Shown: positions 52,914 through 62,043 of the stretch, piece after piece
How the letters are laid out: every line of letters starts with the position of its first letter
Numbering within the stretch: position 1 is the first letter of the stretch
Source: Natronorubrum halophilum
GTDB taxonomy: Archaea > Halobacteriota > Halobacteria > Halobacteriales > Natrialbaceae
DNA: 64,000 nucleotides
Assembly: GCF_003670115.1 (NCBI RefSeq)
Contig: NZ_QQTY01000001.1
Span: 620,001-684,000 of the forward strand
Direction of reading: 5' to 3'
Position numbers and translations under genes: made by a program
Notes under the pieces: generated by a model
Seen by the model: the letters and a program-made list of their open reading frames with translations, nothing else
Database searches by the model: none
Told to the model about the DNA's origin: nothing

Positions 52914-54857
52914 TTACTGCGAGTCTTCCCGATCGACAAGCGTCTCAACGGCCGTTTCTCGGTCACCGGCCTGAGCGGCCCACAGCGTCGCGTACCGTCC
53001 ATCGGCGGCCAACAACTCCTCGTGTGTCCCCCGTTCGACGATTTCGCCGGCTTCGAGGACGAGAATGGTATCCGCGTCCTTGACCGTCGAGAGCCGGTGT
53101 GCGATCGCCAGCGTGGTCCGGTCCTCGGTGAGCCGATCGATCGAATGTTGAATCTGCAGTTCCGTCTTCGTGTCGACGGCGCTTGTCGCCTCGTCCAAGA
53201 TGAGTATCTCGGGGTCCGCGAGCACCGCTCGAGCGAGCGCGATCCGCTGACGCTGGCCGCCCGAGAGTTTGACGCCGCGTTCGCCGACGCGGGTGTCGTA
53301 CCCGTCCGAAAGCTCACCGATGAACTCGTGGGCCTGGGCGGCCTCGGCGGCGTCGCGAACGGCCGCGTCGTCGGCATCGAAGTGACCGTAGCGGATGTTG
53401 TCGGCGATCGTCCCGTCGAAGATGAACGTGTCCTGGCTGACGTAGCCCATCGCCGAGCGCAGATCCGCGAGCGAAACGTCTCGCACATCGTGCCCGTCGA
53501 TCCGCACCGTCCCCTCCTACGTGTCGTACAGTCGGAGCAGTAATTTGAGTATCGTGGATTTTCCGGCCCCGGTCGGACCGACGAACGCGACCGTCTCACC
53601 CGGGTTCGCTTCGAAGGAGACGGCTTCGATAACGGTCTCTTCGAACGCCGTCTCGTCGCCCTCCACGGCTCGACGGCCCGCGGTATCAGCGTAGCTAAAG
53701 GAGACGTTCTCGTAGGTGACGCGACCCTCGACGGGCCCGAGGTCGGCGGGATCGGCGGGATCGGCGGGATCGTCGACGTGGACGAGGATATTCATTAGCC
53801 CGAAGACGCGCTCGCTCGAGGCCTTGGCGTTTTCGTACTGGTCGACGATGTTCGAGACCTCGGCGAGCGGGTCGACGATCCGCTGGGTCAAGAAGAGAAA
53901 AACGACGAAGTCGCCGACGGAGAGGCTTCCGGTGAGCGGACCCGGCGCGGTGTCCGTCGCGAGCCAGAGCCCGCCGACGAGGAAGGTCGTGGCGAAGGCC
54001 AGTCCGGCGAGCAGTTCCATTCCGGGACGGTAGAGGTAGCTCAGTTTGAGCACGTCCATCGTCCGGTCGAAGAGGTTTCGCGAGGGGTCTCGGACGCGCT
54101 CGGTTTCGTGGCCCTCGCTCGAGGTCGCCTTGGTCAGGCCGACGCCCGAAATCGCGTTCTCGAGGCGAGTGTTCAGCCGTCCCACCGCGGAGCGCTGGCG
54201 GACGTACCGGGGTTCGACGACGCGCATGAACCAGATCGTAAAGAGCACCATCGCCGGCACCGCAAACAGCGTCACGACGGCGAGTTGCCAGTTGAGATAG
54301 AAGAGCACGGCCGCGATACCGCCGACCATCACGAGCAGGCGCGCGGAGTTCATCACGGCGTTATCGAGGAACATCTCGAGGTTCTGCGTGTCGTTGTTGA
54401 GAACGGCCATGACCTCGCCGGTCTGTTTCTCGTCGAAAAAGGCCATATCCAGGCGCTGCATCTTCTCGAAACAATCGACGCGCACCGCGTGCATCACGCC
54501 GTGGGCGAACAGGTTGGCGGTGACGCCGTAGATCCACGTGAAGAGAGCGACGACGAGAAACGAGCCCGCGATGACGCCCACCGTGAACCGAAACTGCGCC
54601 ATCTCGCCCGTCGGGAGCCACGCGTCGGGCACGAGCGGCAGTTCGAACGCCCCGTCACCGACGAAGACCGCGTCGATGGCGACACCCAGTAACAACGGCG
54701 GAATGAGGCTCGCCATTCGGGCCAGGAAGTTCGCGACCATGCCGGCCGAAAACCAGCCCAGGCGGCCGGGTGCGTACTCGCGAAAGAGCCTCGAGAGCGG
54801 TCGTTCGACGTCTTCTCGGTAGGCATCGAACGGGGTCTCGTCGTCTCGAGCACTCAC
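52914..54857 (-). pseudogene. ABC exporter (permease-ATPase fusion) interrupted by one in-frame amber codon
   Basis: A full-length half-transporter of 647 codons apart from a TAG at 53517-53519. Before it, residues 1-446 include the six-helix ABC membrane domain and Walker A GPTGAGKST. After it, in the same frame, come the Q-loop (MGYVSQDTFIFDG), signature LSGGQRQRIALAR, Walker B ILILDEATSAVD and switch IAHRLST. The stop falls in the conserved stretch LYD-T-(stop)-EGTVRIDG, where most relatives have an ordinary residue. A GTG at 53505-53507 could start a separate C-terminal piece, but that would lack Walker A. Reading could be restored by one base change or by amber suppression. Function cannot be assumed. 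Confidence 0.9.
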
Positions 54858-54902
54858 TGGCGGTCCGATTTACTTTCGAAACGTAAACCGACCAGGGTTT
54901 GG

Positions 54903-54937
54903 CTCGCAAGCGACGGCGATTCGCCGTCGCTTGCGAG
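54903..54937. repeat. Perfect 17-base hairpin
   Basis: A perfect inverted repeat with 17-base arms (CTCGCAAGCGACGGCGA) and a single-base loop, 45 bases upstream of the start of the interrupted ABC exporter. It lies between that gene and the small membrane protein on the same strand, so it could end transcription of the latter or be an insertion scar. It is not followed by a T-run. Confidence 0.8.
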
Positions 54938-54960
54938 ACAGTCACGACGTCGTTACCGAG

Positions 54961-55041
54961 ATACTGGCCACTGAAAATCGATGCATACCCGATCGCACGG
55001 TCGTCGTGCGACCGGTGTAACTAGTTTCAGCTGCTACGGTA
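54961..55041. repeat. Dispersed palindromic element, copy B
   Basis: A diverged copy of the element at 16411-16495, with the same succession CACTGAAA, a central CGATCGCACG/CGTGCGACCG hairpin, and TTTCAGCTGCTACGGTAG at the other end. Its right part supplies the last codons and the stop of the adjoining 48-residue membrane protein. Confidence 0.75.
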
Positions 55042-55173
55042 GTACAGCAACAGCAAGCCGAGGGCGAGGAGCACGAGACCCCACCAGAGCGAATCGCCGG
55101 GGAGCGCTTTCAGAACGAGCGTGACGATTCCCGAAGTGAACAGCGACCAGCCGATAGTCGTTTGAGATGACAT
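55027..55173 (-). CDS. Very small membrane protein
   Basis: A 48-residue protein, MSSQTTIGWSLFTSGIVTLV..., with two hydrophobic helices (about residues 7-22 and 27-44) separated by GDSLWWG. The last residues YYRSS and the stop are encoded inside the dispersed palindromic element. Start at 55173 begins the first helix; the frame is open upstream but unsupported. Not recognised; real coding is likely from its clear two-helix pattern. Confidence 0.65.
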   Translation of the reverse strand: MSSQTTIGWSLFTSGIVTLVLKALPGDSLWWGLVLLALGLLLLYYRSS

Positions 55174-55409
55174 ACGCCGCGTACCAGCCTCAGGGCAAAA
55201 GAGCACCGGCCTGCCACGAAAGGTCGAAAACCGGACGACGAAAGCGCTGTTGATACTCGAGCGCACTACCACACCGCGAGCGGCCGCTGGCAGACGCGCT
55301 GCCGGCGCTCGCTGCTGGACACCGACGAGAACAACGCTGAATGAAAAAACGATCGTCGAATCGGCGATACTGCGAGTCTCTCGAGGGGCGAGTTCGGTCG
55401 GGGCCGAGC

Positions 55410-57077
55410 TTACATCATGCCGCCCATACCGCCGCCCATGCCGCCCATGCCGCCAGCGCCGCCGGGTGCGCCTTCCTCGTCGCCGCCCTTGTCGGTCGAC
55501 AGGTCACCGGCGGAGATGATGTCGTCGATTTTGAGCACGAGATTCGCGGCCTCGGAAGCCGAGGTGATCGCCTGCTCTTTGGCGTGGGCCGGTTCGACGA
55601 CGCCGGCTTCGAAGGTGTCCTCGACGCCGTTCGAGAAGACGTTCAGACCGGCGTGGACGTCACCGTCGTCGTGGGCCGCGCGCAGGTCGACGAGGGTGTC
55701 GATCGAATCGAGACCGGCGTTCTCGGCGAGCACGCGCGGGACGAGCTCGAGCGAGTCGGCGAAGGCCTCGACGGCGAGCTGTTCGCGGCCGGAGACGCTG
55801 TCGGCGTAGTCGCGCAGACGCGACGCGATTTCGACCTCGGTCGCGCCGCCGCCGGCGAGCACGCGACCGTCGGAGACGGTCTGTGCGACGACGTCGAGCG
55901 CGTCGTTGACGCCGCGCTCGAGTTCGTCGACGACGTGGTCGGTCGAGCCGCGAAGGAGCAGGGTGACGCCGTGGGCGTTGTCGCCCTCGACGTAGAACAG
56001 TTCGCCCTCCTCGTCGCGGGTGACGTCGCCGAAGCCGAGGTCGGCCTCGGTCGCGTTCTTCAGATCGGAGACGATCGACGCACCGACGACCTCCGAGAGG
56101 AACTCGAGGTCGCTCTTCTTGGCGCGGCGGATGGCGAGGACGCCCTCCTTGGCGAGGTAGTGCTGGGCGAGGTCGTCGATACCCTTCTGACAGAAGACGA
56201 CGTCCGCGCCGAGGTCGACGATACGATCGACCTTCTCGCGGACCTGTTTCTCCTCGCGGTCGAGGAACTTCTGGAGCTGGTTTGGATCGGTGACGGAGAC
56301 TTCGGTGTCGACGTCGGTCTCTTCGACCTCGATCGGTGCGTTGAGCAGCAGAATATCGGCGTCGGTCGCCTCGGTCGGCATGTTGTCGTGGACGGGGTCC
56401 TTGTCGATGATGCCGCCCTCGAGGAGTTCGGATTCGCCGACGGCACGGCCGGTCTGGGTCTCGATGTTCAGGAACTCGAGGTCGACGACGTTGTTGCCCG
56501 CGTCGTCCTCGACGGTGACCTGACGGATCGCCTCGACGATGAGCTGGGCGAGGTGCTCCTTGTTGACCTCGGTCCCTTTGCCGGTCATCGAGGTCTCGGC
56601 GGTCTTTCGGATGAGTTCTTCGTCCGTCGTATCGATATCGGTCGCGATATCGTCGATCTCTTCGCGAGCCTGCTCTGCGGCCATGTGGAAGCCCTTGATG
56701 ATCGCCGTCGGGTGAATGTCCTGCTCGAGGAGGTCCTCGGCGTTCTTGAGGAGTTCGCCGGCGATCGCGACGGCCGTCGTGGTACCGTCACCAGCTTCGT
56801 CCTCCTGGGTTTCCGCGACCTCGATGATCATCTCGGCCGTCGGGTTGTCGATGTCCATCTCCTGGAGGATGGTGACGCCGTCGTTGGTGATCGTTACCGA
56901 TCCCATCGAGTCGACGAGCATCTTGTCCATCCCTTTCGGACCGAGTGTCGACCGAACGGCCTCGGCGACTGCACGGGCCGCACTGATGTTGTAATCCTGC
57001 GCGTCCTTGTCCTTGACGCGCTGGGAATCCTCGCTCATCACGATCATCGGCTGTCCCTGCTGCATTCGCTGGCTCAT
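55410..57077 (-). CDS. Thermosome subunit (group II chaperonin)
   Basis: A 555-residue CCT/thermosome subunit. It opens [14 protein letters not shown], has [30 protein letters not shown], the nucleotide motif GDGTTTAV, an apical domain in the middle, and the closing [17 protein letters not shown]. The C-terminus is the GGM-rich tail ([14 protein letters not shown]) typical of haloarchaeal thermosomes. The 8- or 9-fold ring folds proteins using ATP. The ATG at 57077 is chosen because the TATA box lies about 30 bases before it; another ATG at 57092 is upstream of the predicted start site. Haloarchaea have two or three such genes; which one this is cannot be told. Confidence 0.95.
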   Translation of the reverse strand: MSQRMQQGQPMIVMSEDSQRVKDKDAQDYNISAARAVAEAVRSTLGPKGMDKMLVDSMGSVTITNDGVTILQEMDIDNPTAEMIIEVAETQEDEAGDGTTTAVAIAGELLKNAEDLLEQDIHPTAIIKGFHMAAEQAREEIDDIATDIDTTDEELIRKTAETSMTGKGTEVNKEHLAQLIVEAIRQVTVEDDAGNNVVDLEFLNIETQTGRAVGESELLEGGIIDKDPVHDNMPTEATDADILLLNAPIEVEETDVDTEVSVTDPNQLQKFLDREEKQVREKVDRIVDLGADVVFCQKGIDDLAQHYLAKEGVLAIRRAKKSDLEFLSEVVGASIVSDLKNATEADLGFGDVTRDEEGELFYVEGDNAHGVTLLLRGSTDHVVDELERGVNDALDVVAQTVSDGRVLAGGGATEVEIASRLRDYADSVSGREQLAVEAFADSLELVPRVLAENAGLDSIDTLVDLRAAHDDGDVHAGLNVFSNGVEDTFEAGVVEPAHAKEQAITSASEAANLVLKIDDIISAGDLSTDKGGDEEGAPGGAGGMGGMGGGMGGMM

Positions 57078-57104
57078 AGTCAGCTGATTCATTGTTTGTC
57101 CTTC

Positions 57105-57112
57105 TATATAAA
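57105..57112 (-). promoter_or_regulatory. TATA box of the thermosome gene
   Basis: TTTATATA on the minus strand, with its centre about 26 bases before position 57082. This puts transcription start a few bases before the ATG at 57077, giving a very short leader and settling the start choice. Confidence 0.65.
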
Positions 57113-57302
57113 TGCTCCGTTATTCAGCGTTCGTGAGGGTCGGCGAGAATCGAACTCAGGTCGTCAAAACCACCGTAGTGCAGTATGGTGTACGCTCAGC
57201 AGTGGCGTGTGCTACCATCCATCTTAGTCGGCCGCAGGACTGGGGTATACGACATACTTAAGTTCCGGTAGAATTGCGATCACGGGTCGGGCAGTTGACC
57301 CG

Positions 57303-58046
57303 TTACGACTCGAGCGGTTCGACCAGCGACGGTTCGTCGACCGACGGATCGTTGACGGCCCGCGACACCGGATACGCGCGCATCTCGTCGGCGGGATACG
57401 GCTCGAGGAGGGACCGCGGGTCGTCGGCCGTGAGCCACTGCGTTTCACTATCGGGCTCGAGGATGACGGCCATTCGATCGTGGAGATCCGACACGAGGTC
57501 GTTCGGTTCGGTCGTGACGACCGTGAAGGTCTCGAGGGGTCCGTCGGTGCCGTCGTCCGCTTCCGTGCGGCCGCCGCCAAAGGCGTCGAGTCCGGCCTGA
57601 GTCGTCTCGCTGTCGGACTCCCAGCGCTCCCACAGTCCCGCCATCGCGAACGGTCGGTCGTCTTCGAAGGCGACCCTGTAGGGCTGTTTCCCGTCGGGAG
57701 TTTCGGTCCACTCGTAGAAGCCGTCCGCAAAGACGAGGCACCTGCGCCGCTCGTAGGCCGCCCGAAAGCTCGGCTTCTCGTGGAGCGTCTCCGCACGCGC
57801 ATTGATTATCCCGCCCGTCTCGTCGTCCGCCCACGACGGGACCAGTCCCCACTCGAGGCGTCGAATCGTCTCGGGTTCGTCGTTCGTGATCACCGGAAGC
57901 TGCTGACCCGGTGCCATGTTGTACCGCGGGGTGAATCCGCCGGTTTCAGATCCCGTCCCCGGTTCGTCCCTCGAATCGACGAATTTGGCGTCGAAGCGCT
58001 CCTCGAGCGCCGCCCGCTCGATCAGCAGCGTGTAGCGGCCACACAT
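57303..58046 (-). CDS. SRAP-domain protein (YedK/HMCES-like)
   Basis: A 247-residue SOS-response-associated peptidase-family protein. MCGRY places the catalytic Cys at residue 2 after removal of Met; further family residues are in FTPRYNMAPGQ, NARAETLHEKPSFR, RCLVFADGFYEW and LHDRMAVIL. The protein crosslinks to abasic sites in single-stranded DNA and protects them. It is full length, monocistronic and convergent on nothing obvious. An intact N-terminal Cys supports activity. Confidence 0.93.
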   Translation of the reverse strand: MCGRYTLLIERAALEERFDAKFVDSRDEPGTGSETGGFTPRYNMAPGQQLPVITNDEPETIRRLEWGLVPSWADDETGGIINARAETLHEKPSFRAAYERRRCLVFADGFYEWTETPDGKQPYRVAFEDDRPFAMAGLWERWESDSETTQAGLDAFGGGRTEADDGTDGPLETFTVVTTEPNDLVSDLHDRMAVILEPDSETQWLTADDPRSLLEPYPADEMRAYPVSRAVNDPSVDEPSLVEPLES

Positions 58047-58214
58047 AGCTAGATGATCGGGTCCAGCGGATAAATCGTTATCCGCTCACCGCGCTCTCGT
58101 TCGAACTCGATTCGGGCTCGAACGGAACAGTAGGCGGTCCGTACCCGCGTCACTCCGGGCGGTAGGTCGCCCGTTACGATATCCGATCCCGTCGGAGTGA
58201 TCGACGGGGTCACG

Positions 58215-58328
58215 ATGACGGATCGATACGAAATGGTGGTGTGTCAAACCGGCGCTCTCGAGCTTCGAGATCCGGACGACCCCGACTGCTGGATCGAGAC
58301 CGACTCGCCGGCCGAGATCAGGCGATAA
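58215..58328 (+). CDS. Micro-protein with a DxDxPDxWIxSD-type motif
   Basis: A 37-residue reading frame: MTDRYEMVVCQTGALELRDP followed by DDPDCWIETDSPAEI and two arginines. The DPDDPDCWIETD part resembles a motif of short haloarchaeal proteins of unknown function (possibly DUF7331-type, from memory). Acidic composition and the good start support it, but such a short frame could be chance. It lies alone between the SRAP gene and tRNA-Ser. Confidence 0.45.
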   Translation: MTDRYEMVVCQTGALELRDPDDPDCWIETDSPAEIRR

Positions 58329-58547
58329 CCGCTTCTCCTCCGCGGTATCGCTTGTTCGCGTTGTCGTCCAGCGGTCGTCGTTCAGACCGGACAGCCCTCG
58401 CTCGATCGAACGTACTTCTCACTCACTCTCGAGGCGGGAGCACGCCCATCGCACAGAACACGGCGAAAGCGCCAGAATAGAAGGGTGAACGCGGTCGGAC
58501 GCGCTCGGTTCGCTACGCGCCGCTCGCAGAATTTGGAGACACGAAAA

Positions 58548-58628
58548 CGCCAGGACAGGGATTTGAACCCTGAATCCCAAAGGGAACACGCTTTCCAGGC
58601 GTGCGCCTTACCGTTCGGCCATCCTGGC
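58548..58628 (-). tRNA. tRNA-Ser (GGA)
   Basis: Cloverleaf on the minus strand with a long variable arm as in class II tRNAs. The acceptor stem GCCAGGA pairs with TCCTGGC and has discriminator G, the anticodon stem CACGC/GCGTG encloses CTGGAAA (anticodon GGA), the variable arm forms CCC-TTT-GGG, and the T arm is CAGGG-TTCAAAT-CCCTG. No intron, CCA not encoded. Confidence 0.95.
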
Positions 58629-58655
58629 TCACCTCACCCTAACCACGTCCGTCGT

Positions 58656-58931
58656 TTAACTCTTACTTTTACCGTCGCCGCCGTGTGACTCGGTTTCATC
58701 CTTCGCTCGGCGGGCCGACCACTCGGCGATTCGGTGCTCGATGGCGTACGCGCTGACCGTCGCGGCGCCCCCGACGACCACCGACAGGAGCATCGCCCGG
58801 CCGATCGAGACGAGCGGCTCGGCAACCAGCGCGTAGCCCTGAACGAGCGCGAGGAAGGCCATGAGGCCGACAGCGCCCCACAACAGGGCAGAGGCGAGGC
58901 GCGGATCGAACCCGGCGAGGCGTCCGCGCAT
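58656..58931 (-). CDS. Small haloarchaeal membrane protein
   Basis: A 91-residue protein with two hydrophobic helices (about residues 12-35 and 43-63) and a charged C-terminal tail (EWSARRAKDETESHGGDG). Its start is 3 bases after the RidA stop, so the two form one transcript. Function unknown; the pairing with RidA appears in the sequence but its meaning is unclear. Confidence 0.8.
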   Translation of the reverse strand: MRGRLAGFDPRLASALLWGAVGLMAFLALVQGYALVAEPLVSIGRAMLLSVVVGGAATVSAYAIEHRIAEWSARRAKDETESHGGDGKSKS

Positions 58932-58934
58932 GCC

Positions 58935-59315
58935 CTACTCGAGCGTCGCGACGGCTTCGATCTCGACGCCGACGCCCTTCGGGAGGGCGGCGACTTCGAC
59001 GGCGCTCCGGGCGGGTGGCTCGTCGTCGAAGTAGTTGGCGTAGGTCTCGTTCATCGCCTCGAAATCGTCGATGTCGTCGAGGAAGACGGTCACCTTCAGT
59101 ACGTCCTCCGACCCCGCGCCCGCTTCGTCGAGGACGGCGTCGAGGTTGTAGAGGGCTTGCTCGGTCTGGATCTCGATGGACTCGTCGTCGAGCAGTTCGC
59201 CGTCGGCCGTCAGGGGGATCTGACCGGCGGTGAACAACAGCGAACCGTTACTGGTCGCCTGGCTGTACGCTCCGACCGCGGCGGGCGCGTCGTCGGTCTC
59301 GATGATGCGCTTCAT
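58935..59315 (-). CDS. ridA: RidA/YjgF family enamine/imine deaminase
   Basis: A 126-residue protein of the Rid family. It includes VGAYSQATSNGSLLFTAGQIPL near residues 13-34, LKVTVFLDDIDDFEAMNETYANYF, and the substrate-binding Arg in PPARSAVEVAALPKGVGVEIEAVA. RidA hydrolyses reactive 2-aminoacrylate or related imines formed by PLP enzymes such as the threonine/serine dehydratase encoded 3 kb away. ATG at 59315 is the normal start. It is first in a pair with a small membrane gene. Confidence 0.95.
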   Translation of the reverse strand: MKRIIETDDAPAAVGAYSQATSNGSLLFTAGQIPLTADGELLDDESIEIQTEQALYNLDAVLDEAGAGSEDVLKVTVFLDDIDDFEAMNETYANYFDDEPPARSAVEVAALPKGVGVEIEAVATLE

Positions 59316-59390
59316 ATCCAACGCGTAGACCTCACTGCGCTTAAAGCATTGAGATCCTCGACGAGGTGGACCGGCGAAACCGAGCGAGGA

Positions 59391-60389
59391 TCAGTACCCC
59401 TCGGCCTCGACCGATCCCGAGAACGTCGAGTAGAGGACCGCGAAGTAGGTCAGAACGAGCGGCATGAGGAGCGCCGCGGACAGCGTCAGTAGTTGCAGTG
59501 CGAGCGGAGATATCGCGGCGTCGGCGGCGGTCAGTCCGGTCGCAGGGTCGAGCGTCGGATACAGGAGCGCCCCAACGAGTGCGACCAGTGCGTAGGTCAG
59601 TCCGCCGGCCGCGAGAAACGCGAGGAGATCGCGTTCGCGCCGGAGAGCGAGGGCACAACCGCCGCCTGCTGCGATCGAGACGGCGACGAGCGCGAGCGGG
59701 AGCGCCTCGATCAAGGCGTCTCGAACGTGCGTGCGAACGAATAGCACGAACAGAACCGCGACGATCAGCAGAAGGTAGGCGACGAGAGCGCGCAGCGCCC
59801 ACGTTCGGGCATCGGCCGCGAGCGGACCGTCGGTTTTCAGCGCGACGAAGGCACCGCCGGTGACGACGGTCAGCGCGACGACGGCGAGACCGACGAGCAC
59901 GGTCACAGGGGTTTCGGTGACCGTCGTCCCGAGTACCCAGTTTCCGACGAAAACGCCGAGCAACAGCGGAGTCGCGATGCTACCGACGACGAACGAACGG
60001 CCCCACCAGCGCTTCCACGTCTCGTCGTCGCGTTGCTCGTAAAATTCGGGTGCGAGACCGCGACAGATGAGCGCCCCGAGGACGCCAAAGAGCAGCAGGT
60101 AGTGGCGGCTAAAGAGGGTCGCATACAGCGGCGGAAAGGCGGCGAACAGGCTACCGCCGAAGACGACCAGCCAGACCTCGTTTCCGTCCCAGAAGGGGCC
60201 GATCGCCGCGAGGATACGCTCGCGCTCGGCCTCGTCGGTTCGCGTCGCGAACAGCGCCCCCGCCCCGAAATCGAACCCGTCGAGGTAGAGGAACGTGCCG
60301 AGGAAGGCGAAGACGATGACGACCCACAGCGTCGTCAGGTCGATCGGCGACGAAAGCGCAACCGTCGCGGTCTCGGCCGGCTCAGTCAT
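59391..60389 (-). CDS. cydB: Cytochrome bd-type quinol oxidase subunit II
   Basis: A 332-residue membrane protein with eight or nine helices. The family signature is FLYLDGFDFGAGALFA (about residues 33-48) and IGPFWDGNEVWLVVFGGSLFAAFP (about 63-86), then FSRHYLLL and LICRGLAPEF. CydB stabilises the haem-bearing CydA. The start overlaps the cydA stop by 8 bases, so the subunits are made together. The complex reduces oxygen with quinol under low oxygen, without pumping protons. Confidence 0.95.
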   Translation of the reverse strand: MTEPAETATVALSSPIDLTTLWVVIVFAFLGTFLYLDGFDFGAGALFATRTDEAERERILAAIGPFWDGNEVWLVVFGGSLFAAFPPLYATLFSRHYLLLFGVLGALICRGLAPEFYEQRDDETWKRWWGRSFVVGSIATPLLLGVFVGNWVLGTTVTETPVTVLVGLAVVALTVVTGGAFVALKTDGPLAADARTWALRALVAYLLLIVAVLFVLFVRTHVRDALIEALPLALVAVSIAAGGGCALALRRERDLLAFLAAGGLTYALVALVGALLYPTLDPATGLTAADAAISPLALQLLTLSAALLMPLVLTYFAVLYSTFSGSVEAEGY

Positions 60390-61878
60390 CGCGAATCGCC
60401 TCCGCGGTTGTCGTCGAATCCGTTTGGCTCGGGTTCTGGCCGGACCCCGACGAGTCTGCGGTCGATTCGATCTCGGGCGGTCCGGCCAGAACGAGCCGCC
60501 GAACCACGTATCCGTAGCCGACGAGCAAACCGGTGTAGACGAGTGCGAACCCGACCAGCGTCAGCGTCGCCTCGGTACCGGTGAGACCGGGCGAGACGCC
60601 CTCCTCCGTCTTGAGAAGTCCCTGGACGACCCACGGCTGGCGGCCGACCTCGGTGACGATCCAGCCGGTCTCGACGGCGACGAAGCCGAGCGGCGCGGAG
60701 CCCATCAGAGCGAGGTGGAGCCGCCGATCCGCGAACAGATCGCCGCGCCACCAGCGGTACGCGGCCCACGCCGCCAGCCCGATGAACCAGAACCCGAGCA
60801 GGACCATCGCGCGGAACGACCAGAAGACGATCGCGACCGGCGGCGACTCCCCGAATTCGTCGAGTCCGGTCACCTCGTAGGTCGGATCACCACCGCTGGC
60901 TAACACCGACGCCATCGCCGGAATATCGACCGTCCAGAGGTTCTCCGCCCGAGGATCGGTGAACGCGCTCGGATCTGTCGGAATCGCGATCAGGTGGAGC
61001 GCGGCCGGCGCTTCGGTCTCGTACTGGGCCTCCATGGCGGCGAACTTCTGGGGCTGCGTCTCGGCGACGTGGCGCGCGTACGAGTCGCCGTGGACGACCT
61101 GGAAGGGCGCGGTCAGGAGGAGGACGACCAGCGCGATCTTCAGCGTCGTCCGCCAGAAACGAACGTCGTCGGTGCCGGCGGCTCCTTCGCTCGCACCGTC
61201 ATCGCCGCTCGAGTCAGGTTCGTCGCCATCTCGGGACCGATCCGAGCGATAGACGAAGTACGCTGCCACGCCGGCCATGAACAGCGCGACCGAGAGGACG
61301 GCTGCGGACTGCATGTGGACGAACATCCAGGGGAATCGCGGATTGAAGTAGGCGGCGACGGGATCGACGAGCGTGACGACCGGCTGGCCGTTTTGCCGAG
61401 CGAGTTCGTACCCTCGCGGGGTCTGCATCCACGAGTTAGCGATGAGGATCCAGACCGCCGAGAGCCACGTACCCAGACCGACGGCGACCGCCGACACCAT
61501 GTAGAGCGCATCGCCGACCTTCTCGCGGCCGAAAACGAAGACGCCGAGGAACGTGGCCTCGAGGAAGAAGGCCATCATCCCCTCGGCGGCCAGCGGACCG
61601 CCGAACAGTTCGCCGGCGAACGTCGAGAACGCGGCGAAGTTCGTCCCGAACTCGAACTCGAGGACGAGCCCCGTCACGGTGCCGACGACGAAACTGATCG
61701 CGAATATTCGGGTCCAAAAGCGGCGCTGACGCTCCCAGAGCGGATCCAACGACCGGATCGATTTCCACGTGAAGTAGACGAGGAACGGTGCGAGGCCCAT
61801 GCTCATCACGGGGAAGATGATATGGACGATCGTCGTAAGCGCGAACTGGAGTCGACTGGCGAGGGCTGGATCGACCAT
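60382..61878 (-). CDS. cydA: Cytochrome bd-type quinol oxidase subunit I
   Basis: A 498-residue membrane protein with about nine helices. His19 (ALTTIVH) is the haem ligand, as in E. coli; EFGTNF and EGMMAFFLEATFLG provide acidic proton-path residues; GWIVTEVGRQPWVVQG is the GRQPW core. The quinol loop is short, placing it with the cyanide-insensitive (CIO) branch known in haloarchaea. A charged insert (SDRSRDGDEPDSSGD) lies in one loop. The ATG at 61878 (MVDPALASRLQF) is the normal start; 13 upstream residues are not family-like. With cydB it forms the oxidase. Confidence 0.95.
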   Translation of the reverse strand: MVDPALASRLQFALTTIVHIIFPVMSMGLAPFLVYFTWKSIRSLDPLWERQRRFWTRIFAISFVVGTVTGLVLEFEFGTNFAAFSTFAGELFGGPLAAEGMMAFFLEATFLGVFVFGREKVGDALYMVSAVAVGLGTWLSAVWILIANSWMQTPRGYELARQNGQPVVTLVDPVAAYFNPRFPWMFVHMQSAAVLSVALFMAGVAAYFVYRSDRSRDGDEPDSSGDDGASEGAAGTDDVRFWRTTLKIALVVLLLTAPFQVVHGDSYARHVAETQPQKFAAMEAQYETEAPAALHLIAIPTDPSAFTDPRAENLWTVDIPAMASVLASGGDPTYEVTGLDEFGESPPVAIVFWSFRAMVLLGFWFIGLAAWAAYRWWRGDLFADRRLHLALMGSAPLGFVAVETGWIVTEVGRQPWVVQGLLKTEEGVSPGLTGTEATLTLVGFALVYTGLLVGYGYVVRRLVLAGPPEIESTADSSGSGQNPSQTDSTTTAEAIRDD

Positions 61879-62043
61879 TGAGATGTCCAGGCGGCGTGCC
61901 TGGTCGGAGCTAGTCACTCGGCGGGTGATTGGCCTTCGTCGATTCTCGAGCGCTGGGAACCGATCAAAGCCGTCGTTACGTCATATCCGAACACGAACGC
62001 TCGATCCGGTGGTCGACGAACGGCGGTACCGTAATCGCGGCGC

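Noticed and set aside
53741-53776. Nine-base tandem repeat in the ABC exporter coding for a DPADPADPAD linker
   Set aside because: A simple in-frame repeat in a linker before the ATPase domain; ordinary slippage product without other signal.
52914-54857. Amber codon read as pyrrolysine
   Set aside because: Haloarchaea are not known to have the pyl system in general, and the site is a variable surface residue; mutation or base-call error is simpler.
57144-57164. A tRNA T-arm-like string (GAGTTCGATTCTC on the minus strand)
   Set aside because: No matching acceptor, D or anticodon arm can be folded around it; probably chance, or at most a small tRNA scrap.
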